A stretch of DNA of 64,000 bases from Streptomyces fragilis. GTDB taxonomy: Bacteria; Actinomycetota; Actinomycetes; Streptomycetales; Streptomycetaceae. Location: contig NZ_BEVZ01000002.1 of the NCBI RefSeq assembly GCF_003112515.1, positions 868,001 through 932,000 on the forward strand, in the 5' to 3' direction. Below the pieces are notes generated by a model. The model ran no database searches. It had not been told where the DNA came from and saw only the letters and a list, made by a program, of their open reading frames with translations. Positions within the stretch are counted from its first letter, which is position 1. The number at the start of each line of letters is the position of its first letter. Below, in pieces: positions 18,045 through 27,018 of the stretch. Both the position numbers and the translations under genes were made by a program.

Positions 18045-19709
18045 ATGACCGCACGATTACCCAGGCGACTGTCCTGCCTCCTCACCACCGCGGCCGCGGT
18101 GCTGGCTCTCCTGGTGGCCACGCCCCAGGCGCCCGAGGCGCAGGCCGCACCCGAGGCGCAGGCGGCGCCCGGCAGCCCGGCGCTCACCCCGCCGATGGGC
18201 TGGAACAGCTGGAACAGCTTCGGCTGTCAGGTCACCGAGACACAGGTCCGCCAGGCCGCCGAGGCCATGGTCTCCTCCGGGATGCGGGACGCGGGCTACC
18301 GCTACGTGGTCGTCGACGACTGCTGGTTCGACCCGCAGCGTGACGCCCAGGGCAACCTGCGCGCGCACCCGACCAAGTTCCCCAGCGGCATGAAGGCGCT
18401 CGGGGACCACATCCACTCCCTCGGCCTGAAGTTCGGCATCTACCAGGTGCCGAACGAGAAGACCTGCGCCCAGGGCGGCGGCGCCTTCCCCGGCGCCACC
18501 GGAAGCCTCGGCCACGAGGCGCAGGACGCCCGCACCTTCGCCTCGTGGGGCGTGGACTACCTCAAGTACGACTGGTGCTCCGGCAACGGCACCCGCGACC
18601 AGCAGGTCGCCCGGTTCGCGATCATGCGCGACGCGCTGCGCGCCACGGGGCGCCCGATCGTCTACAGCATCAACCCCAACAGCTACCACGCCATCACCGG
18701 CGACAAGTACAACTGGGGCGAGGTCGCCGACATGTGGCGCACCACCGAGGACCTGCTGGACATCTGGCAGAACGGCAACGTCAACAGCTACCCGATGGGC
18801 GTGGGCAACGTCCTGGACGTCACCGCCCCCCTGGCCGCCCAGTCGGGCCCCGGACACTGGAACGACCCGGACATGCTGGTGGTCGGACGGCCCGGACTCA
18901 CCCTGACCGAGTCGCGCTCGCACTTCGCGCTGTGGGCGCTCATGGGCTCGCCGCTGATGGCCGGCAACGACGTGCGGTCGATGTCCGCCGACATCAGCGC
19001 CGTCCTGCGCAACCCCCGGCTGATCGCCGTCGACCAGGACGCCCTGGGCGCCGGCGGGCGGAGGGTGCGCGACGACGGCAACACCGAGGTCTTCGCGAAG
19101 GAGCTGGCCGACGGCTCGGTGGCCGTGGGACTGCTCAACCGCGGCGGCGGCACCGCGACCGTGAGCACCACGGCGGCCCAGATCGGCCTGTCCGGCACCT
19201 CGTTCACCCTGACCGACCTGTGGACCGGCGCCAACTCGAGCAGCGGCGGCCAGATCTCGGCCTCCGTGCCCTCCCACGGCATCGCCGTGTTCCGCGTGTC
19301 CGGCGGCACCCCGCTGTCCCACCAGACCGCGCGGCTGCGCGGTGCCGGCTCGGGCCGCTGCGTGGACGTGGACAACGCCTCCACCGCCACGGGCGCGACC
19401 GTCCTCGTCTGGGACTGCCACACCGCCGCCAACCAGCTGTGGACGACGTGGGCGGGCGGCGAGATCCGCGTGTTCGGCGACAAGTGCCTCGACGCCTACG
19501 AGCGGGGAACCACCAACGGCACCCGGGTGATCACCTGGCCGTGCAACGGCCAGGACAACCAGAAGTGGACCCTGGCCTCCGACGGATCGATCCGCAACAC
19601 CCTCTCCGGCCTCTGCCTGGACGTCGAGGGGGCCGCCACGGCCAACGGGAGCCGGCTCGTCCTGTGGAGCTGCAACGGGCAGAGCAATCAGAGGTGGAGC
19701 CGCACCTGA
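18045..19709 (+). CDS. Secreted GH27 alpha-galactosidase-type enzyme with C-terminal CBM13
   Basis: 554 aa from ATG 18045 (GAAGGG about ten bases upstream). A signal peptide (to about residue 41) contains a duplicated PEAQAA. The GH27 barrel starts TPPMGWNSWNSFGC. VVVDDCW holds the substrate-binding aspartates, YLKYDWC the nucleophile Asp and GHWNDPDML the acid/base Asp. A beta-sandwich and then a ricin-type CBM13 (about 425-554) follow. Streptomyces GH27-CBM13 enzymes include alpha-galactosidases and a beta-L-arabinopyranosidase. As I recall, the latter has Ile for one of the DD aspartates, and the intact DD here favours alpha-galactosidase. Codon 5 is TTA. Two LacI-type operators lie upstream. 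Confidence 0.9.
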   Translation: MTARLPRRLSCLLTTAAAVLALLVATPQAPEAQAAPEAQAAPGSPALTPPMGWNSWNSFGCQVTETQVRQAAEAMVSSGMRDAGYRYVVVDDCWFDPQRDAQGNLRAHPTKFPSGMKALGDHIHSLGLKFGIYQVPNEKTCAQGGGAFPGATGSLGHEAQDARTFASWGVDYLKYDWCSGNGTRDQQVARFAIMRDALRATGRPIVYSINPNSYHAITGDKYNWGEVADMWRTTEDLLDIWQNGNVNSYPMGVGNVLDVTAPLAAQSGPGHWNDPDMLVVGRPGLTLTESRSHFALWALMGSPLMAGNDVRSMSADISAVLRNPRLIAVDQDALGAGGRRVRDDGNTEVFAKELADGSVAVGLLNRGGGTATVSTTAAQIGLSGTSFTLTDLWTGANSSSGGQISASVPSHGIAVFRVSGGTPLSHQTARLRGAGSGRCVDVDNASTATGATVLVWDCHTAANQLWTTWAGGEIRVFGDKCLDAYERGTTNGTRVITWPCNGQDNQKWTLASDGSIRNTLSGLCLDVEGAATANGSRLVLWSCNGQSNQRWSRT

Positions 19710-19729
19710 CGAGGTGACCGCCGCAGGGC

Positions 19730-19768
19730 GCCTCGCTCCGACCGGTCCTCCCCCCGGCGGAGCGAGGC
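19730..19768 (+). terminator. Hairpin terminator after GH27
   Basis: GCCTCGCTCCG (19730-19740) pairs perfectly with CGGAGCGAGGC (19758-19768) around a 17-base loop. Confidence 0.65.
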
Positions 19769-19853
19769 CCCGCGCGGCCGGTCCGCACCCGCCGCGGGTC
19801 CGTGCACCCGCTCGCACACCGCACCCGCCCCCCACACGGAAAGAGGACGACCG

Positions 19854-21245
19854 GTGCCGCACCAGTCATCGCTCCGCCCCAGGCCCGTCTCCCGCCGCGG
19901 CCTCGCATGGGTGATCAGTCTCCTGTGCTTCCTGACGCTCTTCCAGCCGTCCGTCGCCCACGCGGACAACCCCCTCGTGCAGACCGTCTACACGGCCGAT
20001 CCGGCTCCCCTCGTCCACAACGGCCGGGTGTACCTGTACACGGGCCACGACGAGGACGGCTCCACCTGGTTCACCATGAAGGAGTGGCGGGTCTACTCGT
20101 CCTCCGACATGACCAACTGGACCGACCACGGCTCCCCGATGAGCCTCGCCACGTTCAGCTGGGCCAGCGCCGACGCCTGGGCGGGCCAGGTCGTCGCGCG
20201 CAACGGGAAGTTCTACTGGTACGCCCCGATGAAGAACCGTTCCACCGGCCGCATGGCCATCGGCGTGGCGGTCGCCGACTCGCCCACCGGCCCCTTCCGG
20301 GACGCCCTGGGACGCCCGCTGGTGGAGAACGGCGAGATCGATCCCACCGTGTTCGTCGACGACGACGGCCAGGCCTACCTGTACTGGGGGAACCCGAACC
20401 TCTGGTACGTGCGGCTGAACGCCGACATGACCTCCTACGCGGGAGCGCCGACCCGGATCCCCCTCACCACCCAGGGCTTCGGGACCCGCACCGGCAACAC
20501 GGAGCGTCCCACCCTGTACGAGGAGGGGCCGTGGGTCTACAAGCGCAACGGCCTCTACCACCTGGTGTTCGCGGCGGCCTGCTGCTCCGAGTTCATCGGC
20601 TACTCGACCGCTCCCGGCCCCACCGGGCCCTGGACCTACCGGGGCACGATCATGCCCACGCAGGGTTCCAGCTTCACCAACCATCCGGGCATCGTCGACT
20701 TCGCCGGGAACTCGTACTTCTTCTACCACAACGGCGCGCTGCCGGGCGGGGGCGGCTTCACCCGGTCGGTGGCCGTGGAGAAGTTCGCGTACAGGGCCGA
20801 CGGCACCATCCCGACGATCAACATGACCTCGGCCGGGGCTCCGCAGGTGGGCACGCTGAACCCCTACGTGCGGCAGGAGGCGGAGACCATCGCCTGGGCC
20901 ACCGGCGTCGAGACGGAGACGTCCACCGAGGGCGGCATGAACGTCGGCTACATCGAGAACGGTGACTGGATCAAGGTCAAGGGCGCGGCGTTCGGCGCCG
21001 GCGCCCGCTCCTTCCAGGCCAGGGTCGCCTCGGCCGCCTCGGGCGGCAGGATCGAGGTCCGCCTGGACAGCGCCACCGGTCCCCTCGCCGGCACCTGCAC
21101 CGTCCCGGGCACCGGGGGCTGGCAGAGCTGGACGACCGTCTCCTGCCCGGTGACCGGCGCCGGAGGCACCCGTGACGTGTACTTCCGCTACACGGGCGGC
21201 AGCGGCTACCTCTTCAACGTCAACTGGTGGCAGTTCACCGCCTGA
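19854..21245 (+). CDS. Secreted GH43 arabinofuranosidase/xylosidase with CBM6
   Basis: 463 aa from GTG 19854 (AAGAGGA upstream). A signal peptide ends VAHAD. The GH43 five-blade propeller spans about 40-325: TADPAPLVHNGR holds the base Asp, NGEIDPTVFVDDDG the pKa-tuning Asp and LYEEGPWVYKRNG the acid Glu. A CBM6-like beta-sandwich follows (about 335-463; EAETIAWATGVETE, NGDWIKVKG, GSGYLFNVNWWQF). Such enzymes remove arabinose from doubly substituted xylose or act as xylosidases; the exact activity cannot be read from motifs. It follows the GH27 gene and probably belongs to the same regulon. Confidence 0.88.
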   Translation: MPHQSSLRPRPVSRRGLAWVISLLCFLTLFQPSVAHADNPLVQTVYTADPAPLVHNGRVYLYTGHDEDGSTWFTMKEWRVYSSSDMTNWTDHGSPMSLATFSWASADAWAGQVVARNGKFYWYAPMKNRSTGRMAIGVAVADSPTGPFRDALGRPLVENGEIDPTVFVDDDGQAYLYWGNPNLWYVRLNADMTSYAGAPTRIPLTTQGFGTRTGNTERPTLYEEGPWVYKRNGLYHLVFAAACCSEFIGYSTAPGPTGPWTYRGTIMPTQGSSFTNHPGIVDFAGNSYFFYHNGALPGGGGFTRSVAVEKFAYRADGTIPTINMTSAGAPQVGTLNPYVRQEAETIAWATGVETETSTEGGMNVGYIENGDWIKVKGAAFGAGARSFQARVASAASGGRIEVRLDSATGPLAGTCTVPGTGGWQSWTTVSCPVTGAGGTRDVYFRYTGGSGYLFNVNWWQFTA

Positions 21246-21288
21246 CGGCGCCCGGCCCCGCCCCCACTCCCGCTGTCACCGCGCACGC

Positions 21289-21317
21289 TCCCGGCCGGAC
21301 CGTCCGTCCGGCCGGGA
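21289..21317 (+). terminator. Hairpin terminator between the two GH43 genes
   Basis: A perfect 12-bp stem (TCCCGGCCGGAC at 21289-21300 with 21306-21317) and a 5-base loop. Confidence 0.75.
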
Positions 21318-21374
21318 CCCACCGCGCGCCCCCGCACCCGCTTCTCCAGCCCTCCGACGCGAAGGAGCACCCCC

Positions 21375-23429
21375 ATGTCCTGGCTCCACCACCCCCTCAG
21401 CCGCAGAACCGTGTTCACGGCGGCCACCGGCGCCGCCCTCGCCGCGGCGACGTCACGCGCCCACGCGGCCTCCGCCTCCGGCGCCCTCACCCCCGCGGCG
21501 GGCGCCCTGGCCGCGGCCTCCTACACCAACCCCGTCGTCTGGCAGGACTTCGCGGACGTCGACATCATCCGGGTCGGCGACACCTACTACATGTCGGCGT
21601 CCACCATGCACTACTCGCCCGGGGCTCCCGTCCTGCGCTCGTGGAACCTGGTCGACTGGGAGTTCGCCGGCCACTCCGTGCCGGTGCTGGACTTCGGCGC
21701 CAAGTACGACCTGTCCGGAGGGCGCGGGTACGTGCGCGGCATCTGGGCGTCCTCGCTCAACCACCGCCGCAGCGACGACACGTTCTACTGGATCGGCCAG
21801 ATCGACTTCGCCAAGACCTACGTGTACACCGCCAGGACGGTCGAGGGCCCCTGGACGCGGCGCGCGGAACTGCCGCAGGTCTACTACGACGCGGGGCTGC
21901 TCGTCGACGACGACGACACGATGTACGTGGCCTACGGCAACACCCGCATCAGCGTCGCCCAGCTCTCCGGTGACGCCCGGTCCCAGGTCCGGGCGCAGGA
22001 GGTGTTCGTCACCCCCTCCTCCGTCGGGACGCTGGAGGGCTCCCGCTTCTACAAGATCAACGGCCGCTACTACATCTTTGTCACCCGGCCGGCGAACGGG
22101 CAGTACGTCCTGAAGTCGGACTCCGGCCCGTTCGGCCCCTACACCATGCGGCAGTTGCTGCTGGACCTGCCGGGGCCGATACCCGGCGGGGGCGTCCCGC
22201 ACCAGGGAGGGCTGGTGAGCACCCCGCAGGGCCAGTGGTACTACATGGCGTTCGTGGACGCCTATCCCGGCGGCCGCGTGCCGGCCCTCGCACCCGTCAC
22301 CTGGACCTCCGACGGCTGGCCCGTCCTGCAGCTCGTCAACGGCGCGTGGGGGTCCTCGTACCCCGCCCCCGAGCTGCCGCCCCCGCCCCGCGCGACCAGG
22401 CCGCTCACCGGCGTCGACACCTTCCCGGGGCCCGCGCTCGGCCCCCAGTGGGAGTGGAACCACAACCCGGACACCAGCCGGTTCACCGTCGGCGGCGGGC
22501 TCACGCTGCGGACCGCCACCACCACCTTCGACCTCTACTCCGCCCGCAACACGCTCACCCACCGCATCCAGGGCCCCACCTCCACCGCGACCGTGGTCCT
22601 CGACCACTCCGGCATGCGGGACGGCGACCGCAGCGGACTCGCCCTCCTGCGCGACTCCTCGGCCTGGATCGGCCTCAAGCGCGACAACGGCACGACCCGC
22701 GTGGTGATGGTGAACGGCATCACCATGAACAGCGACTGGACCACCAGCAGCACGGGAGCCGAGGCCGCCGGAGCGTCCGTCACGGGCAGCAGGATCTGGC
22801 TGCGCGCCACCGCCGACATCCGCCCCGGCAGCGGACGCCAGGGAACCTTCTCCTACAGCACCGACGGCGTCAGGTTCTCACCGCTGGGGCCGGCCCTGAC
22901 GCTCAAGAACGCGTGGCAGTTCTTCATGGGCTACCGCTTCGCGATCTTCAACTACGCCACCGTCGCGCTCGGCGGCTCGGTGCGCGTCGAGCGCTTCGAA
23001 CTGACCGCCGGAACCGGCTCCGCCCCCGGCTCCACCGCCACCGTCAGCCTCCGCGCCCGCGCGAACGACCGCTACGTCAGCGCCGACAACGCCGGGGCCT
23101 CCCCGCTGATCGCCGCCCGCACCGGCGTCGGCACCTGGGAGACGTTCGACCTCGTCGACCTCGGCAACGGCGACGTCGCGCTGCGGTCCCACGCGAACGA
23201 CCGCTTCGTCTGCGCCGACAACGCCGGGGCCTCCCCGCTGATCGCCAACCGCACCACCGCGGGCAACTGGGAGACGTTCCGCCGGGTGAACAACTCCGAC
23301 GGCACCGTCAGCCTGCGCGCACGGGCCAACGACCGCTACGTCAGCGCCGAGGACGGCGGCGCCTCACCGCTGATCGCCAACCGCACCTCGATCGGTCCCT
23401 GGGAGTCGTTCACCCTCGCCCCGGCCTGA
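21375..23429 (+). CDS. Tat-secreted GH43 enzyme with lamin-G-like domain and fascin-like C-terminal repeats
   Basis: 684 aa from ATG 21375 (AAGGAG upstream). The N-terminus carries a twin-arginine motif (SRRTVFTAATG) and a signal ending RAHAA, so export in folded form is likely. The GH43 propeller (about 45-340) has FADVDIIRVGDTYYMS (base Asp), YYDAGLLVDDDDT and a Glu in GTLEGSRFYKING. A concanavalin-like beta-xylosidase C2 domain follows (about 350-545). Residues about 555-684 are three tandem repeats of about 43 aa (SLRARANDRYVSADNAGAS type), resembling a fascin-like beta-trefoil and probably binding carbohydrate. A beta-xylosidase or exo-arabinanase role is likely. Confidence 0.85.
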   Translation: MSWLHHPLSRRTVFTAATGAALAAATSRAHAASASGALTPAAGALAAASYTNPVVWQDFADVDIIRVGDTYYMSASTMHYSPGAPVLRSWNLVDWEFAGHSVPVLDFGAKYDLSGGRGYVRGIWASSLNHRRSDDTFYWIGQIDFAKTYVYTARTVEGPWTRRAELPQVYYDAGLLVDDDDTMYVAYGNTRISVAQLSGDARSQVRAQEVFVTPSSVGTLEGSRFYKINGRYYIFVTRPANGQYVLKSDSGPFGPYTMRQLLLDLPGPIPGGGVPHQGGLVSTPQGQWYYMAFVDAYPGGRVPALAPVTWTSDGWPVLQLVNGAWGSSYPAPELPPPPRATRPLTGVDTFPGPALGPQWEWNHNPDTSRFTVGGGLTLRTATTTFDLYSARNTLTHRIQGPTSTATVVLDHSGMRDGDRSGLALLRDSSAWIGLKRDNGTTRVVMVNGITMNSDWTTSSTGAEAAGASVTGSRIWLRATADIRPGSGRQGTFSYSTDGVRFSPLGPALTLKNAWQFFMGYRFAIFNYATVALGGSVRVERFELTAGTGSAPGSTATVSLRARANDRYVSADNAGASPLIAARTGVGTWETFDLVDLGNGDVALRSHANDRFVCADNAGASPLIANRTTAGNWETFRRVNNSDGTVSLRARANDRYVSAEDGGASPLIANRTSIGPWESFTLAPA

Positions 23430-23527
23430 CGCGCCGGCGCCGCCCGAAAGGCGCACCACCCGATCGGGACGGCGCCCGGCGTCCCCTCGGTTACCGGGGC
23501 GGCGGTGACGGATGAGAAGGTCGGAGC

Positions 23528-24811
23528 GTGAGTGAGACGAAGACCCCGGCCCTGCAGTTCCGCTTCGACGGGCCAGAACACGCTCCCGTGCTGATCGTCG
23601 GGCCCTCCCTCGGCACCACCTGGCACATGTGGGACCGGCAGGTACCCGAACTCGCCCGGCAGTGGCGCGTGCTGCGCTGGGACCTGCCCGGCCACGGCGG
23701 GGCGCCCGCCTACCCCGCCGGGTCGGTCGCCGAGCTGGCGGCCCGGCTGCTGGCCACCCTCGACGGGCTGGGTGTCCACCGCTTCGGCTACGCGGGCTGC
23801 GCGCTGGGCGGCGCGGTCGGTCTGGAGCTGGCGCTGCGGCACCCCGGACGGGTCGCCTCGCTGGCACTGATCGCCGCCTCGCCCCGCTTCGGCACCCCGG
23901 ACGAGTTCCGCCAGCGCGGCGTGGTGGTGCGCAGCAACGGACTGGAGCTGATCGCCCGGTCGTCCCCGGAACGCTGGTTCACCGGCGGGTTCGCCGCCGC
24001 CCAGCCCGCCATCACCGAGTGGGCCGTACAGATGGTCCGCACCACGGACCCCGGGTGCTACATCGCCGCCTGCGAGGCGCTCGCCGGGTTCGACGTGCGC
24101 GCGGAACTGGGCCGCATCGGCGTGCCGACGCTGGTGCTGGCCGGGTCCGACGACCAGGTCACCGGCCCCGCCGAGGCGCGCACCCTGGTCGCCGGCATCC
24201 CCGACGCCCGTCTCGCGGTGGTGCCCGGCGCCTCCCACCTGGTGCCGGTGGAACAGCCCGCCGCCGTCACCGACCTGCTGGTGCGGCACTTCTCTTCCGC
24301 CTGGCAGGCCGGCCCCGAGGGCTCCGCCGGACCGTCGGTCTCCTCCGTGAGCCAGAACGTGTCCCGCCCCCGGGCCATGCCGATCGCGGAACTGGCCCCC
24401 GCCCCCGACCGGTCCGCGGCGGGCCACCACGCCGACCTGTACGACACCGGACTCAAGGTCCGCCGGGAGGTCCTCGGCGACGCCTACGTGGACCGCGCGC
24501 TGGACGAGGCGGACGAGTTCTCCGACGACTTCCAGCAGCTGGTCACCCGCCACGCCTGGGGCGACGTGTGGAGCCGGCCGGGCCTGGACCGCCGCTCCCG
24601 CAGCTGTGTCGCCCTCGGCGCGCTGGTCGCCGGCGGCCACTGGGAGGAGTTCGCCGCCCACACCCGCGGCGCGCTGCGGGGCGGACTCACCCCCGACGAG
24701 ATCCGCGAGGTGCTGCTGCAGACCGCCGTGCACTGCGGACTGCCCGCCGCCAACCGCGCGTTCGCCATCGCACGGCAGGTGGTGCGGGAGGAGACCATGC
24801 CCCAGGAGTGA
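23528..24811 (+). CDS. pcaL: PcaL-like fusion: 3-oxoadipate enol-lactonase plus 4-carboxymuconolactone decarboxylase, lactonase nucleophile replaced
   Basis: 427 aa from GTG 23528. Residues about 1-260 are an alpha/beta hydrolase of the enol-lactonase type (GPSLGTTWHMWDRQ, RWDLPGHG, LAGSDDQVTGP with Asp, VPGASHLVPVEQP with His). Residues about 300-420 are a carboxymuconolactone decarboxylase domain (YDTGLKVRREVLGDAYVDRA, RSCVALGALVAGGHWEEFAAH). PcaL normally runs two late steps of the protocatechuate branch. Odd: the nucleophile elbow reads G-C-A-L-G-G, with Ala92 (codon 23801-23803) where GxSxG places Ser. No other pca genes are in the window. Either the lactonase half is inactive, or the gene is a paralogue of different function. 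Confidence 0.8.
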   Translation: MSETKTPALQFRFDGPEHAPVLIVGPSLGTTWHMWDRQVPELARQWRVLRWDLPGHGGAPAYPAGSVAELAARLLATLDGLGVHRFGYAGCALGGAVGLELALRHPGRVASLALIAASPRFGTPDEFRQRGVVVRSNGLELIARSSPERWFTGGFAAAQPAITEWAVQMVRTTDPGCYIAACEALAGFDVRAELGRIGVPTLVLAGSDDQVTGPAEARTLVAGIPDARLAVVPGASHLVPVEQPAAVTDLLVRHFSSAWQAGPEGSAGPSVSSVSQNVSRPRAMPIAELAPAPDRSAAGHHADLYDTGLKVRREVLGDAYVDRALDEADEFSDDFQQLVTRHAWGDVWSRPGLDRRSRSCVALGALVAGGHWEEFAAHTRGALRGGLTPDEIREVLLQTAVHCGLPAANRAFAIARQVVREETMPQE

Positions 24812-24847
24812 ACGCCGCGCGGCACCGCGGCGAGGCAGGATGGGGGC

Positions 24848-25483
24848 ATGAAGTTCATCAAGAAGTCCCACTCCTGCGTCCGTCTGGAGAAGGACGGCGG
24901 CGTGCTCGTCATCGACCCCGGCATGTTCACCGAGGAGGACGCCCTCGCGGGGGCGGACGCCGTCCTGGTCACCCACGAGCACCCCGACCACTTCGACGAG
25001 GCCCGGCTGCGCGCGGCACTGGAGGCGAGCCCGGGGACCGAGATCTGGACCCTGGCCGCCGTCGCCGACTCGATCTCCGCCGCCTTCCCCGGCCGCGTGC
25101 ACGCGGTCGGCAACGGCGACGCCTTCACCGTCGCCGGGTTCGACGTCCAGGTGCACGGCGAGCTGCACGCGGTGATCCACCCGGACATCCCGCGGGTCAC
25201 CAACGTCGGCTACCTGGTCGACGGCCGCGTCTTCCACCCCGGCGACGCGCTCACCGTGCCGCAGTACGCCACGGTGGAGACGCTGCTGCTGCCGGTGCAG
25301 GCGCCCTGGAGCAAGCTCTCCGAGGTGATCGACTACGTCCGCGAGGTCAAGCCGCAGCGGGCCTACGACGTGCACGACGCCCTGCTCACCGACCTGGCCC
25401 GGCCGATCTACGACCGGCAGATCGGCGCCCTCGGCGGCGCGGAGCACCTGCGGCTCGCCTCGGGGGACTCGGCCGAGCTGTGA
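24848..25483 (+). CDS. MBL-fold metal-dependent hydrolase
   Basis: 211 aa. It has the metallo-beta-lactamase signature THEHPDHFD near residue 40, then GYLVDGRVFHPGDAL and a C-terminal DVHDALL. This matches the small L-ascorbate-6-phosphate-lactonase/UPF0173-like branch, mostly of unknown substrate. It lies 36 bases after pcaL and may be co-transcribed with it. A perfect terminator follows. Confidence 0.85.
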   Translation: MKFIKKSHSCVRLEKDGGVLVIDPGMFTEEDALAGADAVLVTHEHPDHFDEARLRAALEASPGTEIWTLAAVADSISAAFPGRVHAVGNGDAFTVAGFDVQVHGELHAVIHPDIPRVTNVGYLVDGRVFHPGDALTVPQYATVETLLLPVQAPWSKLSEVIDYVREVKPQRAYDVHDALLTDLARPIYDRQIGALGGAEHLRLASGDSAEL

Positions 25484-25490
25484 CCTCCGC

Positions 25491-25524
25491 CGCGTGGGAC
25501 GGCACGCCCCGGCCGTCCCACGCG
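25491..25524 (+). terminator. Hairpin terminator after the MBL gene
   Basis: CGCGTGGGACGG (25491-25502) pairs perfectly with CCGTCCCACGCG (25513-25524); 10-base loop. Confidence 0.75.
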
Positions 25525-25556
25525 GGACTGTCGGACCCAGCCGGTAGCGTGGTCCC

Positions 25557-26336
25557 ATGCGTATCGCCACCTGGAACGTGAACTCGATCACCGCCCGTCT
25601 CCCCAGGCTGCTGGCCTGGCTCGAGGCCAGCGGCACGGACGTGCTGTGCCTGCAGGAGGCCAAGGTCGCCGAGGCGCAGTTCCCCTTCGAGCAGCTGCGC
25701 GAGGCGGGCTACGAGGCCGCGGTCAACGCCACGGGCCGGTGGAACGGCGTGGCGATCCTCTCCAAGGCGGGCCTGGAGGACGTCGTCAAGGGCCTGCCGG
25801 GCGACCCGGGCTACGAGGGCGTCGAGGAGCCGCGCGCGATCTCGGCGACCTGTGGCCCGGTGCGGGTCTGGTCGGTGTACGTGCCCAACGGCCGTGAGGT
25901 CGGCCACCCGCACTACGCCTACAAGCTGCAGTGGTTCGAGGCGCTGCGGGCCGCGGTGGCCGGCGACGCGCAGGGGAGCCGCCCGTTCGCCGTGATGGGC
26001 GACTACAACGTCGCCCCGGCCGACGAGGACGTCTACGACGTGGCGGCCTTCGAGGGCCTCACCCACGTCACCCCGGCCGAGCGGGCGGCGCTCGCCGCGC
26101 TGCGGGAGACCGGCCTGCGGGACGTGGTGCCGCGGCCGCTCAAGTACGACCGCCCGTACACCTACTGGGACTACCGCCAGCTGGCCTTCCCCAAGAACCG
26201 CGGCATACGGATCGACCTGGTCTTCGGCAACGAGGCGTTCGCCGAGGCGGCCAAGGACGCGTACGTCGACCGTGAGGAGCGCAAGGGCAAGGGCGCGTCC
26301 GACCACGCGCCGGTCGTGGTCGACCTCGAGGTCTGA
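25557..26336 (+). CDS. xthA: Exodeoxyribonuclease III (AP endonuclease)
   Basis: 259 aa, the usual size for XthA. Endonuclease/exonuclease/phosphatase fold: ATWNVNSITARL, CLQEAKV (metal Glu), VWSVYVPNGR, VMGDYNVAP, FEGLTHVT, YWDYRQLAF and the catalytic-His segment GASDHAPVVVDLEV. It cuts at abasic sites and degrades 3' ends in base-excision repair. There is no ribosome binding site; instead TAGCGT (25544-25549) sits seven bases before the ATG, which is the layout of a leaderless Streptomyces transcript. Confidence 0.93.
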   Translation: MRIATWNVNSITARLPRLLAWLEASGTDVLCLQEAKVAEAQFPFEQLREAGYEAAVNATGRWNGVAILSKAGLEDVVKGLPGDPGYEGVEEPRAISATCGPVRVWSVYVPNGREVGHPHYAYKLQWFEALRAAVAGDAQGSRPFAVMGDYNVAPADEDVYDVAAFEGLTHVTPAERAALAALRETGLRDVVPRPLKYDRPYTYWDYRQLAFPKNRGIRIDLVFGNEAFAEAAKDAYVDREERKGKGASDHAPVVVDLEV

Positions 26337-26399
26337 CCGGCCGGATCCGGCCCGCGCGCCCCATGGCCAGGGGCCGGGGCCGGTGCCAGTCTGGACGGC

Positions 26400-26873
26400 A
26401 TGAACATCCCCTTCCTGGACCACTGGCGCAAGAGGCACGGTCCGTCCCGGGGAACGGCACTGCTCGTGGGCGGTTCCGGCCCGGGGGCCGGCGCGGGCGC
26501 GGGCGACCTCGCGGCGGCCGGGGCGATCGCCGAGCTGCTCGCCGAGTGCGAGCTGCTGCGCGCGCACGCCGCGGGGGAGGGCGTCGAGCTGGACGACTCG
26601 CCCGCCTCCCTGGAGGCGCTCGACCAGCTCGCGCCGCGGTGGCGCGACGACGAGGAGACGGTCCTGCGGCTGGGCAACGACGCGGGGCTGTACCTCGGCA
26701 GCGTCGTGGTGCGCACGGTGCCGGGGGCGGTGTGGGAGATCTGGCCGAACGGGCGGCCGGTGGTCCGGCTCGCCTCCGGGCGTGAACTGGACGTCGTCGA
26801 GACGGGGAGGGGCTGGGCGACGGACGGTTCCCCCGAGCTGTCCCACGTCTACGCCGAGGCCTCCGAATCCTGA
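26400..26873 (+). CDS. Conserved hypothetical protein (possibly DUF6278)
   Basis: 157 aa. I do not recognise a characterised function; it resembles a streptomycete family I recall as DUF6278, with low certainty. MNIPFLDHWRKRHGPSRG is followed by a Gly/Ala stretch, an acidic helical middle (LAECELLRAHAAGEGVELDD) and a C-terminal half containing GNDAGLYLGSVVVRTVPGA, then WEIWPNGRPVVRL. No signal peptide or membrane segment. The start probably lacks a ribosome binding site (CAGTCT nine bases upstream hints at a leaderless mRNA). Confidence 0.75.
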   Translation: MNIPFLDHWRKRHGPSRGTALLVGGSGPGAGAGAGDLAAAGAIAELLAECELLRAHAAGEGVELDDSPASLEALDQLAPRWRDDEETVLRLGNDAGLYLGSVVVRTVPGAVWEIWPNGRPVVRLASGRELDVVETGRGWATDGSPELSHVYAEASES

Positions 26874-27018
26874 CAGCACCCGCCCCGCGCACCCGTCGCC
26901 CGCGCCGCGGTTCCTGATGCCCTCGCTCGACCGGAGGAGCGGTGTCCGAAGTGCGTGTCTCCGTCACTTGTCGCCCGGTCAGGGATAGTTTACGGACCTG
27001 ACGACACGGCGATGAGCA

